Source: Desulfallas thermosapovorans DSM 6562
GTDB lineage: Bacteria; Bacillota; Desulfotomaculia; Desulfotomaculales; Desulfallaceae
Length of the DNA: 64,000 nt
Direction: 5' to 3'
Assembly: GCF_008124625.1 (NCBI RefSeq)
Contig: NZ_VNHM01000001.1
Span: 291,003-355,002 of the forward strand
In this document: positions 1 to 8,309 of the stretch, piece by piece
How the letters are laid out: every line of letters begins with the position of its first letter
Position numbering within the stretch: the first letter of the stretch is position 1
Notes under the pieces: model-generated
The model's database searches: none
Seen by the model: only the letters and a program-made list of their open reading frames with translations
What the model was told of the DNA's origin: nothing
Program-made: the position numbers and the translations under genes

Positions 1-1
1 G

Positions 2-1978
2 CTGCACGCCAATGAACTGCCCCGCGAAAAGTTTCCCGCCATGGCCCTGTCCACGGTTCGGCAGTTAACAGCCGGGCAGGTCAAAGTATTCATGGTTGAA
101 AACACCGAAAGGTTGCAAATTGTTAACCCCGATATAACTTATTTGAACATGCTGGCGGAGGGTATTACCCAGCTTTTCAGCACCCTGAATACCCAGTATG
201 AAAGTATCAGCCTGTCCATTGACGCGGCTGTGCGCATGGTAAAGGATAAACAGCACCCCGGCTCGATCACAGGTATTGAGAGGCAGGAATACACCGCCCG
301 GCTGCAGGAACGGTTGCACTGGGCCTGGCTGCGCCGGGGCATGGCCGGTGGCAGCAGTAAATGGGACGTAAAAAAATTTATCACCGGCTCCGCCAGGGAA
401 GAGTACCGGCTCATGCTGGCGGATGTGCTGTGCCATGCCTGGTTTTGCAGAAATACCAAGTTTTCAGGTGCAGCACAACAAGAACTGCTGGCAACCATCG
501 AAGAGCACGGCTATATATACAGCGTACTGGAGTACGGCACCATCAGTGCCGTGGAGCGCCTGATGGCGGCCGGTGACCTGGGCGAAGCCTTTTTCATGAT
601 TTGCACCTCCCTGCTAGAGGAACAAAGATTCAACCACCGGGCCACCGCCGATAAATTATATAAGCTTTTGCCCCGGCTGGTTAACAAGTTGATGGAACTG
701 CCGGACACCGGGCGTAACTACCACCTGACTACAATCAAAAACCGGATCAACTATATCATCAATGTGGACAGGCGGTACGACCAGGCCCTGTTTTTAATGG
801 AACTGCTCAATAACCACCTGTTACGCCCCCTGAAAGAAACACCTGCGGCCGCACTGGATGAAAATTTACTTAACCTGATTACACTGGAAATTTCCTCATC
901 AGTGCTGGCCATTGCCAATCACCGGGGCAACGTGCGCATGGCGGAGCAAATTATCAACGAAATAAAAGAAATCATCCCCCCGCTGGCCGGGCACTGGGAG
1001 AACTTCCAGCATATTATGGAATTTCTGTTCTGGGAAGCAGTGCATTTCAATAACTGCTATGATTTTGACGCCACCATCAAGCTGATGAATACCCTGGAAC
1101 GCTTTTATAACGATACCATCGAGCTATATCCAATCGCCCTGCCCGGAGTATTTCCGGACTCGATAAAATCGGATCTGAAAGGAAAAATACTGGGTAACAG
1201 GCTGCAGGCTTACATGTTCAAAGGCAGGCTGGACCCCGCCAGTTACCGGCTGGCGCAGAGGGACTCCGACGCGGCACTGGACCAGTTCACCAGCGCCCAC
1301 GACCTGTCCCGGCATTACATGTACCGCTGCCACATCGAAACGGATGCCGGTAATTTCCAAGATGCGCTGCACTACCTGGCCCTGGGAGTGAATAAAAAAC
1401 AGCAGGAGGTCACCACCCAGGAAATTGCCGCGGCCCTGGCCGGCGACCGGCACAGGGAATATGATTTCGGCTTGATGCATTATGCCCGCCTGATGGCCGC
1501 CGCGGCCCCCGGGGAGTTGGCCGGTAATATGGAGCAGGCCTGGCAAAAACACGCTCTGGATAACCACCCGGTGCTGAAGGGTTTTACAGACCACCCGGTG
1601 GAAATCATATGCTGGAAAAAGGGCAGCTATTACCTGGCCACGGGCAGTATTAAAGCCGGGTTGGAGTGGCACCGCCGCGCCCTGGAAATTTGTTTCAGGG
1701 ATAATGATAATGTAACACTACAGACCATCGGCCTGGGGGTGCTGGCAGAGCAAGCCGGGCACCTGGCCGGGGCCGGTGACAGGTACAGAAAGGAATACAA
1801 AAATGCTGTGAAGAAAGCCATGGAAAAATACCGGGAGATTTTCGGCCAGCCCGGGCTGCCCGGGGCAATGGTGGACTATTTTGCCAGCTGGCCTGCGGTG
1901 CTGCAACAGGCCATGGAACGCCGGGACGAGGACACCGCCGCCGCACTGCTAAACCTGGCACACCGGATACCGTTTTAG
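2..1978 (+). CDS. TPR-like helical protein, 5' end outside window
   Basis: The reading frame is open from base 2 and codes sensibly (LHANELPREKFPAMA) before the first ATG at 41. The gene therefore probably starts upstream of the window, and only the C-terminal part of about 658 residues is seen. The visible part is almost entirely alpha-helical. Segments such as DAALDQFTSAHDLSRHY, NFQDALHYLALGV and SIKAGLEWHRRALEIC have the spacing of TPR helices. No catalytic motif, signal peptide or membrane segment was seen. It is convergent with the CARF-HEPN-CARF gene at 2142-3917, with a hairpin between them. The missing N-terminus might carry a sensor or nucleotide-binding domain. Function is not recognised. 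Confidence 0.75.
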   Translation: MHANELPREKFPAMALSTVRQLTAGQVKVFMVENTERLQIVNPDITYLNMLAEGITQLFSTLNTQYESISLSIDAAVRMVKDKQHPGSITGIERQEYTARLQERLHWAWLRRGMAGGSSKWDVKKFITGSAREEYRLMLADVLCHAWFCRNTKFSGAAQQELLATIEEHGYIYSVLEYGTISAVERLMAAGDLGEAFFMICTSLLEEQRFNHRATADKLYKLLPRLVNKLMELPDTGRNYHLTTIKNRINYIINVDRRYDQALFLMELLNNHLLRPLKETPAAALDENLLNLITLEISSSVLAIANHRGNVRMAEQIINEIKEIIPPLAGHWENFQHIMEFLFWEAVHFNNCYDFDATIKLMNTLERFYNDTIELYPIALPGVFPDSIKSDLKGKILGNRLQAYMFKGRLDPASYRLAQRDSDAALDQFTSAHDLSRHYMYRCHIETDAGNFQDALHYLALGVNKKQQEVTTQEIAAALAGDRHREYDFGLMHYARLMAAAAPGELAGNMEQAWQKHALDNHPVLKGFTDHPVEIICWKKGSYYLATGSIKAGLEWHRRALEICFRDNDNVTLQTIGLGVLAEQAGHLAGAGDRYRKEYKNAVKKAMEKYREIFGQPGLPGAMVDYFASWPAVLQQAMERRDEDTAAALLNLAHRIPF

Positions 1979-2001
1979 GGGCCTTTTGGCCGGCAAATTA
2001 A

Positions 2002-2023
2002 AGCCCGGCTTTTTTGCCGGGCT
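2002..2023. terminator. Hairpin between convergent genes
   Basis: AGCCCGGC (2002-2009) pairs with GCCGGGCT (2016-2023) across a six-T loop. It lies 24 bases after the stop of the TPR-like gene and about 120 bases after the stop of the convergent CARF gene. The T-tract after it is poor on both strands, so it is only a probable bidirectional terminator. Confidence 0.5.
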
Positions 2024-2141
2024 ATTCGTTCGTTATTAATTGCCACCGGGGGATTCTTAAAAAATTAAAATGCGCGTAACAGAGATCGTCCCCCTGAACA
2101 TCCGGTGCAGGTATCTATTATGTGGTAATTGTACAGCCAGG

Positions 2142-3917
2142 TTAATCTCCCAGTTCTATCAATTCCCCCGTGACATAGGGCTGTTCCCGCTGTTCCGCCG
2201 GGTTCCGCCTGTCCACCAGGGCAATGCGCCGCACCTGGACGGCTCCGGATAATGCCTGTTCAAAGACTTGCTGCACAATATGCTGCATAGCCGTGGTGCC
2301 ACCGGTGATATTCACCACCACCCGGCTATATTGCTTCATTAACGGCAGCGCAGCGGCACAAATACCCGGGCCTTCGGAAAAACCCGCATGGACGTCCTGC
2401 ATATACCGGGTAAAAACATCACCTTCCCAGCTTGCCGCTTGCTTTATTTCATCCAGGTAACAGGCTGCATCAGCGGAAGATATAACAAACAGGGCGTCGG
2501 GATTAATGTGACGCAGGGCCGAATACAACAGCCCTTTGGAAAGCCCCAAAGGGGTGACCAGCAGCGTGCCGCCACCTAAGGGCTCGGCGCTTTCTGCAGC
2601 CATAGGAGAAAAATCAAGTCTCCATTTTGTACCATCTTCCAGCGCATCCTTTAATTCCTGCCACTTGGACCGGATATCCGCCAAGTGTTCTTGGCCCAGC
2701 AAAGCGTTGTTTTGCCGGAAACCATGGTGATGAAGGCCGTTGCGTTTATCCGTCATATATTTCCATAGAGAAGCCAGCCACTGTTGCTGCCCATCAAGTT
2801 GCTCCTTGCGATGACGGTAAGTATCACCCAATGCCCCCAGCTTTTCTTCTACACCCTTACGCCCGTAGTCTTTGTTGGAAAGCCACTTTTCACCAACCAC
2901 CTTTGGTTCATCCCCTGCCTGGACGTGATACAAGCAAACGGAAACCATCCATTCACGTATCAACCCGGCTGCAAAGTTTACATAACCCTGTTCCATATAC
3001 CTGTCGATAATACTGGCCTGGCGCCGGAGTTCACAGTAATCCAGTCCAAGTTTTTGCTTTCCCTTTTTCAGTCCCGGCAGGGCAAAGGGAGTGATAAATT
3101 GTTTTATGGTACCAAACAACTCCTCCGGCAGGGGCATTTGGGCCTGCAGGTGCTCCGGCAAAGGCCCGCTCAATTTTTTTAAGAGCTTGTCCGCCGCAAT
3201 ACCAAACTCCAATGGCAACGCCTGGGCATAGGCATCAGCCACCTGTTTGAAGTCCTGGCGCAGTTTTTCCACCAACTCGTACGGCTTGCGTTCACGGCCG
3301 CTTACACCTTCCGGCAATACGGCGTAAGGTGCCAATCTATCTAACAGGCTGCCGGCCTGGCCGGTTTCTGAAAATATTCTGGCGGCATAAAACCATTCCA
3401 CCATGTCCAGGATGAGGGATACATCCACAATTGGTTTAGGTTTATCCCTTTCTATCATTTCATAGAGGCCATAATAAGCCGCATCTATATTTACACCGCG
3501 AAGAGCTTTTAAATACAGAGCAGCAGTAAAAAATAAAAAGGGAAAAGTTCTATACCCGTGGGTTAAGTCCAGAGTAAGCCGGCATTTTGCAGGAATTAAA
3601 TCTTGATCAACTAAAATTTCGTGCATAATCTGCCATAATTCTTCGGTTGATTTGCCATCGGGTATTTTAATGTATACTACATCCATCTTGGGATATTCCG
3701 TTATTACTTTTTCTCTAAACACCGGGTAAATTTTCTCCAAAATTAGAGTTGTGCACAAAACAATAATTTTATGCGGCAACTCTTCCCGTGGTAGGAGTTG
3801 CAGTAAAGCCAAAGTAGCCAAATCTGTTTCAACCTTTTTAGAAGCATCCTTTTCCAGGTAATACACTGTATTTTTTGGGTATGCACTCAATGAAGTTAAT
3901 AGAATTCTACCAGACAA
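2142..3917 (-). CDS. CRISPR ancillary protein, apparent CARF-HEPN-CARF (Csx1/TM1812-like)
   Basis: 591 residues from a TTG start preceded by GAGGCGAG. The N-terminal domain (about 1-170) has the TM1812/Csx1-type CARF signature LDLTHGYRTFP at 116-126. CARF domains bind the cyclic oligoadenylates made by type III CRISPR Cas10. The middle (about 200-430) is helical and has RNGLHH at 392-397, which fits the R-x4-H catalytic motif of HEPN ribonucleases. The C-terminal part (about 448-591) opens with LLVTPLGLSKGLLYSAL and DALFVISS and has NITGGTTAM at 536-544. These are the two hallmarks of a second CARF-type Rossmann domain, of the Csm6/Csx1 'TGGT' kind. Ordinary Csx1 or Csm6 proteins have one CARF and one HEPN domain in about 400-450 residues, so the extra C-terminal domain is unusual. 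The gene lies just past the trailer end of the small CRISPR array, on the strand from which the array seems to be transcribed. CRISPR association is confident; the double-CARF reading is from motifs only. Confidence 0.82.
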   Translation of the reverse strand: MSGRILLTSLSAYPKNTVYYLEKDASKKVETDLATLALLQLLPREELPHKIIVLCTTLILEKIYPVFREKVITEYPKMDVVYIKIPDGKSTEELWQIMHEILVDQDLIPAKCRLTLDLTHGYRTFPFLFFTAALYLKALRGVNIDAAYYGLYEMIERDKPKPIVDVSLILDMVEWFYAARIFSETGQAGSLLDRLAPYAVLPEGVSGRERKPYELVEKLRQDFKQVADAYAQALPLEFGIAADKLLKKLSGPLPEHLQAQMPLPEELFGTIKQFITPFALPGLKKGKQKLGLDYCELRRQASIIDRYMEQGYVNFAAGLIREWMVSVCLYHVQAGDEPKVVGEKWLSNKDYGRKGVEEKLGALGDTYRHRKEQLDGQQQWLASLWKYMTDKRNGLHHHGFRQNNALLGQEHLADIRSKWQELKDALEDGTKWRLDFSPMAAESAEPLGGGTLLVTPLGLSKGLLYSALRHINPDALFVISSADAACYLDEIKQAASWEGDVFTRYMQDVHAGFSEGPGICAAALPLMKQYSRVVVNITGGTTAMQHIVQQVFEQALSGAVQVRRIALVDRRNPAEQREQPYVTGELIELGD

Positions 3918-4122
3918 TTTTCTCGCCTCTTTTCATAAGATTTTGTTAAATTCATCAAAACCTATAATATCAAAACCCAGTAAAAAATTTTTTTCAAAAT
4001 TAATAATAGAGCCTATATGGGCTCTATTCTACCGTATCCTCGAAAACCACGTTTGCAACATAAGGGGAATTATTCCGGCCAGAAGCAATTACGAGCAAAG
4101 TAGGAGGGGTTTTTAATATACA

Positions 4123-4315
4123 GCTTCAATTCCCCAAGGGGAATTATTTTTATTCAGACATACCGGTTTAGGAGATGAAACCTTCCCCTGGGAGTTTACA
4201 TTGCTTCAATTCCCCAAGGGGAATTATTTTTATTCAGACGTCGCTGGACGACAGCGACAGCGGACGTCACTTGCACATGTTTCAATTCCCCAAGGGGAAT
4301 TATTTTTATTCAGAC
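4123..4315 (-). CRISPR. Three-repeat CRISPR array, probably transcribed on the - strand
   Basis: Three 37-base repeats lie at 4123-4159, 4203-4239 and 4279-4315, separated by spacers of 43 bases (4160-4202) and 39 bases (4240-4278). The repeats are identical except at the second base: GCTTC in the first two and GTTTC in the third. Each contains AATTCCCC-AA-GGGGAATT, an 8-bp stem. Read on the - strand the repeat ends in ATTGAAAC, the usual Cas6-generated crRNA handle. This puts the leader at higher coordinates, and the two copies with the variant handle at the trailer end. No cas adaptation or effector genes are present, so the array must rely on machinery elsewhere or be a remnant. Confidence 0.93.
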
Positions 4316-4655
4316 TGCAGGGGTGCTCAGCCCTTGCGGCCCAAGGCCTCCAGAAACGTTTTTCGAGAACCTCCGTTAAGACACCTTATTTTTACCAATA
4401 TGTGGCATTGATCAGATAAAGTCAAACAAACATGCAAGTTTTTCCACCTCTACAATTCGCTATTGGCGCGGGTTTTCCTGCTTCCTTCAACAAAAAGTTT
4501 TTTTGCGAGAACCTCCGGGGTTTTTTGCACACCGGAGGTTCTCGATGTCTGACAATTCTATTTAAGGCCCAGCCCCTGGCCGGTCATAGATGGAATTTTA
4601 GACCAGCGAAAGCACCTTTAAACGTAGGAACAGTTTGACCAGGGAATATTATAAA
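4316..4655 (-). promoter_or_regulatory. Leader-like region of the CRISPR array
   Basis: This 340-base stretch has no convincing gene. The 35-40 bases next to the third repeat are GC-rich and could be a further spacer that has lost its leader-side repeat. Read towards the array (- strand), CGGAGGTTCTCG followed by AAAAACGTTT occurs at 4375-4354. A near copy, CGGAGGTTCTCG followed by CAAAAAAAC, occurs at 4517-4497. Leader identity is inferred from array orientation; no promoter could be assigned. Confidence 0.45.
4506..4544. repeat. 13-bp perfect palindrome in CRISPR leader region
   Basis: CGAGAACCTCCGG (4506-4518) and CCGGAGGTTCTCG (4532-4544) form a perfect 13-bp stem with a 13-base loop. 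The first 12 bases of the left arm also occur as a direct repeat at 4364-4375. There is no T-tract directly after the stem on either strand, so it does not look like a standard terminator. It could be a protein-binding site, a hairpin end of a small mobile element, or part of a duplicated leader. Confidence 0.85.
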
Positions 4656-5849
4656 CTAGAACAACCTGGGTTCCTTGTTTTCTTTGATCTGTTTGCTCCA
4701 CCTGCGATAGTCTTTTAACTTCCAGGCTCCGCCGCCGGCCAGCTCACTGATACCGCAAACCGGTTCTTTACATAACAAGCAGGCCCCGTCGCAATTCACC
4801 GGTCTAAAAGTACCGCCTTGCCTGATGTATAAAGGGACGTCCAAACCTTCGCAATTCCTGGTGGTCATAAACTCCCGGTTTAAACCGTGCACCCGTCCAT
4901 TTACCGATTCATATTCCATGCACAGGGCCAAACTCACCCCGTGCCGGCGGCAAATACCAGACATCATTTGAAACAGTAAACGGCGGGTATTTATATTGAC
5001 ATGCCACTGGCCGTCCAGGTTTTCTGTATACAGCTCCCGGTACAAGCGGGGAATACTGCTGTTGATACCCGCAAGCTGCGCTATCAGGACAGGCCTGATT
5101 TTTTGCGGAATATCCATACAACTGGTGATAATATGATCTGCACCGGCCTTAACCGCCATACCCACCAGTTGGTCCAGTTGTCTTTCATCATCAGTGATGC
5201 CGGGAATAATGGGGTCTATGCGGCATACAGCAAATTTGCCGGCCTGTTTTAACCGGGTTAAATTATCCAACAGTTTTTCAGTGGGTGCACCGCCCGGCAC
5301 TAAACGCCGGCGCAACTCCTCATCCGGGGTAATAATGGATACCTGCCCGAAAGAATGTTCCTGTTTTTCCATTAACCTGAGGGCCTCATCCGTGATAACA
5401 TTTTTAGTGATGAACTCAATGGGCAAATTGCGGTCCACAAAAACTTTAATTAGCTTTTCGGACAGTTGATACTTGATATTTAAAGGCTGAAAAGGGTCTG
5501 TCACCGGAGACAGGTACCCGCAGCTGGCCACTTCCAGCCCGTCCAGCTGGCGGGCCACTTCGAGATGGAAATCTTCAAAAACTGTAACTATTTTCCGGCT
5601 GTGATAAAGATTAAAATATCCCCACATAGCATGGGCATAACAAAAGGCACAATTATGGGTGCACCCGTTGTAAGGGTTTACCAGCAGTCGCTCCGCGGTA
5701 CACTCCCGCTTGCCCGGCCACCACCCGTGCAGTTCCTTGGCGGATTTAACGACAATGTGTTTACAGGGCAGTTCCACCAGCGGAAACGTTTTAGTTACCT
5801 TGCCGAACTTCAAGCTAACCTGTTGGTTATGATTCTTTCTATCGCACAT
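4656..5849 (-). CDS. Radical SAM protein, spore photoproduct lyase (SplB)-like family
   Basis: 397 residues with a clear GGAGGT ribosome-binding site before the ATG. The 4Fe-4S/SAM motif is CTHNCAFC (C63, C67, C70, CX3CX2C) in the context NPYNGCTHNCAFCYA, typical of the COG1533 (SplB/Rv2578c) group. The rest has the segments expected of a radical SAM barrel (VSIITPDEELRRRLVPG, CRIDPIIPGITDD). A second cysteine group near the C-terminus, CDGACLLCKEPVCG, could hold an auxiliary cluster or zinc. Substrate is unknown, and true spore photoproduct lyase is not claimed. It lies beside the CRISPR leader, but nothing else ties it to CRISPR function. Confidence 0.8.
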   Translation of the reverse strand: MCDRKNHNQQVSLKFGKVTKTFPLVELPCKHIVVKSAKELHGWWPGKRECTAERLLVNPYNGCTHNCAFCYAHAMWGYFNLYHSRKIVTVFEDFHLEVARQLDGLEVASCGYLSPVTDPFQPLNIKYQLSEKLIKVFVDRNLPIEFITKNVITDEALRLMEKQEHSFGQVSIITPDEELRRRLVPGGAPTEKLLDNLTRLKQAGKFAVCRIDPIIPGITDDERQLDQLVGMAVKAGADHIITSCMDIPQKIRPVLIAQLAGINSSIPRLYRELYTENLDGQWHVNINTRRLLFQMMSGICRRHGVSLALCMEYESVNGRVHGLNREFMTTRNCEGLDVPLYIRQGGTFRPVNCDGACLLCKEPVCGISELAGGGAWKLKDYRRWSKQIKENKEPRLF

Positions 5850-5923
5850 ACAATACCTCCATACTGACAGCAGACAAAATTATTAACAAGACCGGTTAAA
5901 CGACTCCAATGAATTTGCTCAAT

Positions 5924-7285
5924 TTAGCGATATACAACGGCTTTCGTATCCCCACTCAACTTAAGGGTGTAATGACTGCCCCGCGCACCGGGAGCCACAC
6001 CAACGCCACGCAAATCAATAAAGTCACCGTGTCTGACACTGCGCAGCATATCATTAGCCGGGCTCCAACAGTTTCCCCGGGCTTCTATATAACAATAATT
6101 ATGGGTACCGCAGGTGCCATCGCAAATGTCTATTATCATCAACTCGCTGCGCCGGTAAACGTTGGTGGCCACCCCAACTATGTTCACTTTTTCTCCCATA
6201 TATTTATAGCCGTGCAGCAATTTAACATATCCCTCCCGGGCATATTTCCCGGGGTTGCGATGGGCTTTAAACCGGTTCAACCCGTCCTTGCGCAGTATTA
6301 AATAGTTAAAATCCACATCATTTTTGGAACAAGCCCCGTACTTTTCAAGTACCTGCACGGAAGCAGGTTTATGCCACGGCTCACAGGCATGACTCCAGCA
6401 AGCGCATCGCCGCTGCTTCCCGGGGTATTTCTTCCACGGGTAAGCACAGGGGGCAAAAGCAGTGGCCAATCCAGCAGACTTTAACTGCCAGTGTAAACGG
6501 GCGATCCTGCGGGAAATGCCTTCTGTTGCCGGTTCAATAATGACCAGGCTGCCGTTATCAGCGGTCATCTCCAGGGCAAATTGGACAACATCCAGAGCCG
6601 AAGTTGTATCATGAAGTTCGTATTCATTAATTACATGGGAGGGCACGACCAGATTATAGCCCCCTGTGTTTAATAATTTACGAAGCTGATCGCTTTCTTT
6701 TTCCAGGCAGCCACAAACAACAGGATTGACCTTAACCGGGAAAGAGATTTGCTGCAGCACCTGCCAGCTTTTTATATTAGCCAGTGCAAAGTCCAAATGC
6801 TCCCGGAAGCGGTCCAAAAGCGTAATTTCCACACTCAGGCCTTCCTTGCCGGCAACCAAAGATATCATATCGTAAAAATAAAGAACGGCCAACGAAACGG
6901 TGCCGGGGCCGGTTCCAATATCCAACAGTTTCAATTTTTTAGGGAGCACTCCTCCCCGTAACAGCCCGAGCAAAACCCTGAGCACTTTGGGAAAATTAGC
7001 CGGCAGGTAATATAAACTGTATGCCGTCCACAACCGGGAATAGTCAGTGGGACCGGCTTGACCTTTGTATGCCGTGGAGATATTACCGGCCAAATGACTG
7101 AGAATCTCCCGCCCCCATCCCTCCATCACTGCAACAACATCCCCCGGTGCCACGGGCCATCCCATGGAGCGAGATATTTTTCGTGCCAGCATACCGCCAA
7201 GATTGTCGGGAAACAGCCAGCTGCCCCCGGGGCAAAGGATATTTTCCAACCGGTTATACTGTTTTTCATTTAAACGCAAGTACAT
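5924..7285 (-). CDS. Rsm22/METTL17-like SAM-dependent methyltransferase family protein
   Basis: About 453 residues. I chose the ATG at 7285 because AAAGGAG lies 11 bases before it; an in-frame ATG at 7315 has no such site. The helical N-terminus contains YYLPANFPKVLRVL, like the region before the fold in Rsm22 proteins. The SAM-binding motif I is LDIGTGPG (121-128). After the core come cysteines at 280, 294, 296, 301 and 319 (APCAYP, RRCACWSHACEPWH, GACS). These match the place where Rsm22 and mitochondrial METTL17 carry a 4Fe-4S cluster. About 100 further residues form a beta-rich tail with an OB-like pattern and four more cysteines. The eukaryotic homologues act in mitochondrial small-subunit assembly; the bacterial role is not established. 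It is followed on the same strand by the radical SAM gene. Confidence 0.78.
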   Translation of the reverse strand: MYLRLNEKQYNRLENILCPGGSWLFPDNLGGMLARKISRSMGWPVAPGDVVAVMEGWGREILSHLAGNISTAYKGQAGPTDYSRLWTAYSLYYLPANFPKVLRVLLGLLRGGVLPKKLKLLDIGTGPGTVSLAVLYFYDMISLVAGKEGLSVEITLLDRFREHLDFALANIKSWQVLQQISFPVKVNPVVCGCLEKESDQLRKLLNTGGYNLVVPSHVINEYELHDTTSALDVVQFALEMTADNGSLVIIEPATEGISRRIARLHWQLKSAGLATAFAPCAYPWKKYPGKQRRCACWSHACEPWHKPASVQVLEKYGACSKNDVDFNYLILRKDGLNRFKAHRNPGKYAREGYVKLLHGYKYMGEKVNIVGVATNVYRRSELMIIDICDGTCGTHNYCYIEARGNCWSPANDMLRSVRHGDFIDLRGVGVAPGARGSHYTLKLSGDTKAVVYR

Positions 7286-7374
7286 CAAATCCCACGCTCC
7301 TTTCCGCATAAGCATACACTGGAGCGCCGGGAAAATTTTTTCAAAACCCCGGTAACAAAAACACCACCATTGCT

Positions 7375-7420
7375 AAAAAAAGCAGCCATGTTCTCCGTCA
7401 CCGGAGCAATGGCTGCTTTT
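7375..7420 (-). terminator. Intrinsic terminator of the dps-like gene
   Basis: AGCAGCCAT (7381-7389) pairs with ATGGCTGCT (7409-7417), with an inner CTCCG/CGGAG stem. On the - strand it runs into a T-tract (7375-7380). It lies 24 bases after the stop of the Dps-like gene. Confidence 0.85.
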
Positions 7421-7443
7421 CGATTTTAATCCAACCGGAATTG

Positions 7444-8190
7444 TTACTGCAATCTGGAGCCCGGATTCATGGGACGGTCACCGGCCCGGTCAAATTTTTC
7501 ATCCAGCAGGTGATTCATCCCCCGTACCAGGGTATCATCCTCCAGTACACTGTAGAGGTGATATCCAAGGTCTTCCCGTTCCAAAAGCACTTCTTCCAGA
7601 ACCTGCACGGTGCCGAAATCCTGCAACTCGTGGGCGCGGGCGATTTGCTTGCGCAGCATTTCCTGTATCTTCAATTCGTGCTCCAGGTCATTGCGGAGAA
7701 AATCCCGCATGGTATAGCGCCCTTCCACTTCATGCTTGATATATGATAGTTCATGCTGGGTGACCGGGTGGGCAGTGGGTACCATGCCAAGCCGGGCCAC
7801 CCTTTCGCCAATCATATCTATATGCTTTTGCGTTTTTTCAATGTGTTCATCAAGTAGATGGTGCAGGCTTATAAATGACTCGGCACCCTCCGTTAACCAG
7901 TGATGCTTGTTATATTGATGCAGGGCAACATTCAAGGCACAAAGGTGATCATCCAGCATTAATGCCATTTCATGACGCACTTCTTTGGGCAGACCAATCC
8001 CCGCCCCGATTTCCTTGGTAGTTCGCGGTGGTTGCCTTAAAATCATGTCATGGTCACTGGTATGACCCGGCATATTTGGGTTAAAACCTGATTTATTAAG
8101 GTTAAATTCCCCCTGGAAATTTGTCATGTTGGTTACAACGCCGGCTATGTCCCGGGGTGTTTGTGTCACGGGCTGCGTTCTTGTATCCAT
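7444..8190 (-). CDS. dps: Dps-like ferritin-family protein
   Basis: 248 residues starting after GGGAGGAATAAT. The core carries the Dps ferroxidase pattern: NVALHQYNKHHWLTEG, then SLHHLLDEHIE about 15 residues on. In this family these His, Asp and Glu residues bind iron at the dimer interface. Dps proteins store iron, remove peroxide and often coat DNA. The protein is longer than classical Dps (about 150-170 residues), with about 75 extra N-terminal residues of low complexity (Asn, Pro and Gly rich) and a short basic C-terminus. Either extension could contact DNA. A perfect 7-4-7 palindrome lies 120 bases upstream and may be an operator. Confidence 0.82.
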   Translation of the reverse strand: MDTRTQPVTQTPRDIAGVVTNMTNFQGEFNLNKSGFNPNMPGHTSDHDMILRQPPRTTKEIGAGIGLPKEVRHEMALMLDDHLCALNVALHQYNKHHWLTEGAESFISLHHLLDEHIEKTQKHIDMIGERVARLGMVPTAHPVTQHELSYIKHEVEGRYTMRDFLRNDLEHELKIQEMLRKQIARAHELQDFGTVQVLEEVLLEREDLGYHLYSVLEDDTLVRGMNHLLDEKFDRAGDRPMNPGSRLQ

Positions 8191-8309
8191 ATTATTCCTC
8201 CCTGATAGATGGTTTTTGTTATTACCAGTAGTGTTTTCATGTTTCCTTTAAATATGTATCTTTTAATCCCTTACTATGGTGAAAAGGAATTTACGCCCAA
8301 GACCATCTC

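Noticed and set aside
4316..4354. A fourth CRISPR unit next to the third repeat
   Set aside because: The GC-rich segment could be a spacer, but no repeat sequence follows it, so it is not counted.
4506..4544. Ordinary transcription terminator
   Set aside because: The stem is strong, but no T-tract follows on either strand and no gene ends at it.
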